NCBI GenBank assembly: GCA_022736605.1
Contig: DZDB01000032.1
Coordinates: 1 to 16,386 of the forward strand
Length of the DNA: 16,386 bases
From: Sideroxydans lithotrophicus
GTDB lineage: Bacteria; Pseudomonadota; Gammaproteobacteria; Burkholderiales; Sulfuriferulaceae
Direction: 5' to 3'
Positions 14,606-16,386 of the stretch are shown here, piece by piece (position 1 is the stretch's first letter; every line of letters starts with the position of its first letter). Below the pieces are notes generated by a model, which was not told where the DNA came from, searched no databases, and was given only the letters and a program-made list of their open reading frames with translations. Made by a program: the position numbers and the translations under genes.

Positions 14606-15940
14606 ATGTGGATTAAACCCAGCGGCGGCAGCCACTGGCTGACACGCTTCAAGCAGTTTCTGCGCGGCCAGGCACACGAACCCACCCACCACATGCTGCT
14701 GTGGGCAGGGCTGATCGGCATCCTCGGTGCGCTCGCCACAGTAGCATTCCGTGAAGGCATCCACCTCGCCGAATGGCTGCTCACGCGCCATCCCGGCTCG
14801 CTGGTGCAGGCGGCAATGGATTTACCGCTGTGGCTGCGCCTGCTCACCCCGGCAATCGGTGGCCTGCTCGCCGGCGCATTGTTGCAATTCGGCATGCGCT
14901 GGGTGCGCGGCGGCAATAAAACCACCGACTACATGGAAGCGATCATCGCCAGCAACGGCGTCATCGGCGTGCGCGCCAGCCTGATCAAAAGCCTGTCGTC
15001 GCTGTTCACTGTCGGCACCGGCGGCTCGATCGGGCGCGAAGGCGCGATGGTGCAACTCGCCGCCATGACCGGCTCGGCCGCCGGTCACTGGGTACGCCTG
15101 CCGCAGGGCAAACAGCGCCTGCTGGTCGCGTGTGGCGCGGCGGCGGGCCTGTCGGCGGCGTATAACGCGCCGATTGCAGGGGCGCTGTTCGTCGCCGAAA
15201 TCGTCATGGGCAGCATCGCCATGAAAAACTTCGGCCCGCTGATCGTCGCGTCGGTGGTATCCAACGCCACCGTGCACCACTTTCTCGGCTATGCGCCGGT
15301 GTATCAGATTCCGGCGTTCCAGTTTTTATCCAACTGGGAACTGGTGTTCTACGTCGTGCTCGGTTTTGTGCTCGGCCATCTCGCGCCGCCGTTCATCGCC
15401 CTGCTCGAACGCAGCGCCGTATTATTCGATCGCACGCGCCTGCCGCTCACCCTCAAACTCGGCTTTGGCGGCCTGATCGTCGGCGCGATTTCAGTGTTCT
15501 ACCCGCAGGTGTGGGGCAACGGTTACAGCGTCGTCAACAGCCTGCTGCTGCAGCACATCGGCTGGCAATTGCTGGCGCTGATCCTGGTGTTCAAAATCAT
15601 CGCCACCGCTTCGACCATCGGCTCCGGCGCGGTCGGCGGCGTGTTCACGCCCACGCTGTTCATCGGCGCGGCGTTCGGCTCGCTGTTCGGCACCGCACTC
15701 GGCGCGCTGTTTCCCGGCGTCACTGCCGCGTCCAGCGCCTACGCCATCGTCGGCATGGGCGCGTTTCTCGCCGCCACCACCCACGCCCCGCTGATGGCGA
15801 TTCTGATGATTTTTGAAATGACGCTGGATTATAAAATCACCCTGCCACTGATGCTCGCCTGTGTCGTCGCCTACACCGTCGCGCGCGACTATCGCGGCGG
15901 CACCTCGATTTACGCCGAATCGCTGCGGCGCAAGCACTGA
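14606..15940 (+). CDS. ClC-family chloride channel or H+/Cl- exchanger, ClcB-like
   Basis: The 444-residue membrane protein (E. coli ClcB 418) has the ClC pattern of many reentrant helices. GREGA at 143-147 holds the gating glutamate E145 and corresponds to GREGP of other ClCs. GGVFTP at 344-349 is the GxFxP anion-filter motif. LFVAEIVMGSIAMKNFGPLIV (about 195-214) and the C-terminal YRGGTSIYAESL are typical of the ClcB branch. The usual GSGIP motif is not visible; NKTTDYMEAI (104-113) stands in that region. Channel and exchanger cannot be told apart by reading, and no CBS domains follow. The start is 5 nt after the regulator stop with a weak ribosome site (GCGGA), so translation is probably coupled. 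ClC proteins are linked to acid and osmotic stress in other bacteria. Confidence 0.92.
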   Translation: MWIKPSGGSHWLTRFKQFLRGQAHEPTHHMLLWAGLIGILGALATVAFREGIHLAEWLLTRHPGSLVQAAMDLPLWLRLLTPAIGGLLAGALLQFGMRWVRGGNKTTDYMEAIIASNGVIGVRASLIKSLSSLFTVGTGGSIGREGAMVQLAAMTGSAAGHWVRLPQGKQRLLVACGAAAGLSAAYNAPIAGALFVAEIVMGSIAMKNFGPLIVASVVSNATVHHFLGYAPVYQIPAFQFLSNWELVFYVVLGFVLGHLAPPFIALLERSAVLFDRTRLPLTLKLGFGGLIVGAISVFYPQVWGNGYSVVNSLLLQHIGWQLLALILVFKIIATASTIGSGAVGGVFTPTLFIGAAFGSLFGTALGALFPGVTAASSAYAIVGMGAFLAATTHAPLMAILMIFEMTLDYKITLPLMLACVVAYTVARDYRGGTSIYAESLRRKH

Positions 15941-15952
15941 TACACTGCGTCC

Positions 15953-16386
15953 ATGCGCCTGAAATCTGCCTGGTTACTGCTACCGTTACTGTTACCGTTT
16001 AGCGGTGCAGCCAACGCATCGTCCCAGTGCGCGGCGACCCTTGGTGAATTGAAAACCATGATGGGTGGCCAGGTCTTTCCGCTCAACTGGCAAGAAACCT
16101 CAATGGACGACGGTAAACCGCTGCTGGTCAACATTACCGAAAGCAAAGGCGCGCTCAACATCGCCTTCAGCAAAACCAGTGAAGGGCTGTGGGCCGAGAG
16201 TGACGGCATCATCTGCAAAACCGCCACCGGACTGGAAACCCGCTTCAGTGGCGAGCAGATTCATGTCGGGCCTGCGGCCAATTGGGTGTTGCGCTACGCC
16301 TTGAAAAAAGGCGGGAAATTTACGCTGACGCAATTGGGATCGGATCAGTTGCGGATTGCGACGAGTGGGTGGAGCGGGACGTTTTG
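15953..16386 (+). CDS. Small secreted protein of unknown function, 5' part
   Basis: The frame opens at ATG 15953, 12 nt after the ClC stop, and is still open at the window end (144 codons seen). A clear signal peptide has core WLLLPLLLPF and probable cleavage after NA at residues 21-22. The mature part is beta-rich, with two cysteines, C26 and C88, that could form a periplasmic disulfide. I do not recognise the family. No Shine-Dalgarno is apparent, consistent with translational coupling to the ClC gene. It is probably the fifth member of the plus-strand operon. The stop codon is not in the window. Confidence 0.75.
   Translation, partial: MRLKSAWLLLPLLLPFSGAANASSQCAATLGELKTMMGGQVFPLNWQETSMDDGKPLLVNITESKGALNIAFSKTSEGLWAESDGIICKTATGLETRFSGEQIHVGPAANWVLRYALKKGGKFTLTQLGSDQLRIATSGWSGTF

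Noticed and set aside
16300..16386. Slight shift to TTG, CGG and GGG codons at the end of the last gene
   Set aside because: The stretch is too short and the gene is cut by the window, so no composition claim is justified.

Overview
The window reads as a GC-rich betaproteobacterial chromosome segment. I infer this from the division and cell-wall (dcw) gene order, a GreB that opens with the usual betaproteobacterial N-terminus, and a compact A-type RNase P RNA. Genus cannot be fixed by reading alone; a member of the Nitrosomonadales is plausible. No transposase, integrase, phage gene, tRNA or CRISPR array was seen.

Minus-strand half, about 1-9050: this is the front of the dcw cluster, read right to left as mraZ, rsmH, ftsL, ftsI, murE, murF, mraY, murD and the start of ftsW, which leaves the window. 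Every junction overlaps by 1-4 nt or abuts, so the run looks like one translationally coupled operon. It makes UDP-MurNAc-pentapeptide and lipid I (MurE, MurF, MraY, MurD) and the septal synthase and divisome parts (FtsI, FtsL, FtsW). MraZ is the regulator and RsmH the 16S rRNA methyltransferase. A well-formed sigma70 promoter (TTGACC, 17 nt, TATAGT) precedes mraZ. Four MraZ-type boxes with a 10-bp period overlap its -10 and run downstream.

Middle, about 9050-10270: greB and the RNase P RNA gene rnpB also lie on the minus strand, with rnpB directly upstream of greB and no obvious terminator between them. The rnpB promoter is divergent from a promoter with a TTGACA -35 that serves the plus-strand genes.

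Plus-strand half, about 10265-16386: first comes a small DUF1269-like membrane protein, closed by a perfect 10-bp hairpin. A tight run of five genes follows: an unrecognised secreted helical protein, a membrane histidine kinase, an NtrC-type response regulator, a ClC-family chloride channel or exchanger, and a second small secreted protein cut by the window end. The spacing suggests one signalling and transport cassette. This is the least described part of the window, and the regulator carries a changed sigma54-contact motif (GAFTSA).

Points worth following up are a codon-usage patch inside rsmH, the four-box MraZ operator, the rnpB-greB linkage, a dyad on the DUF1269-gene promoter, and the kinase/regulator/ClC cassette with its secreted partners.
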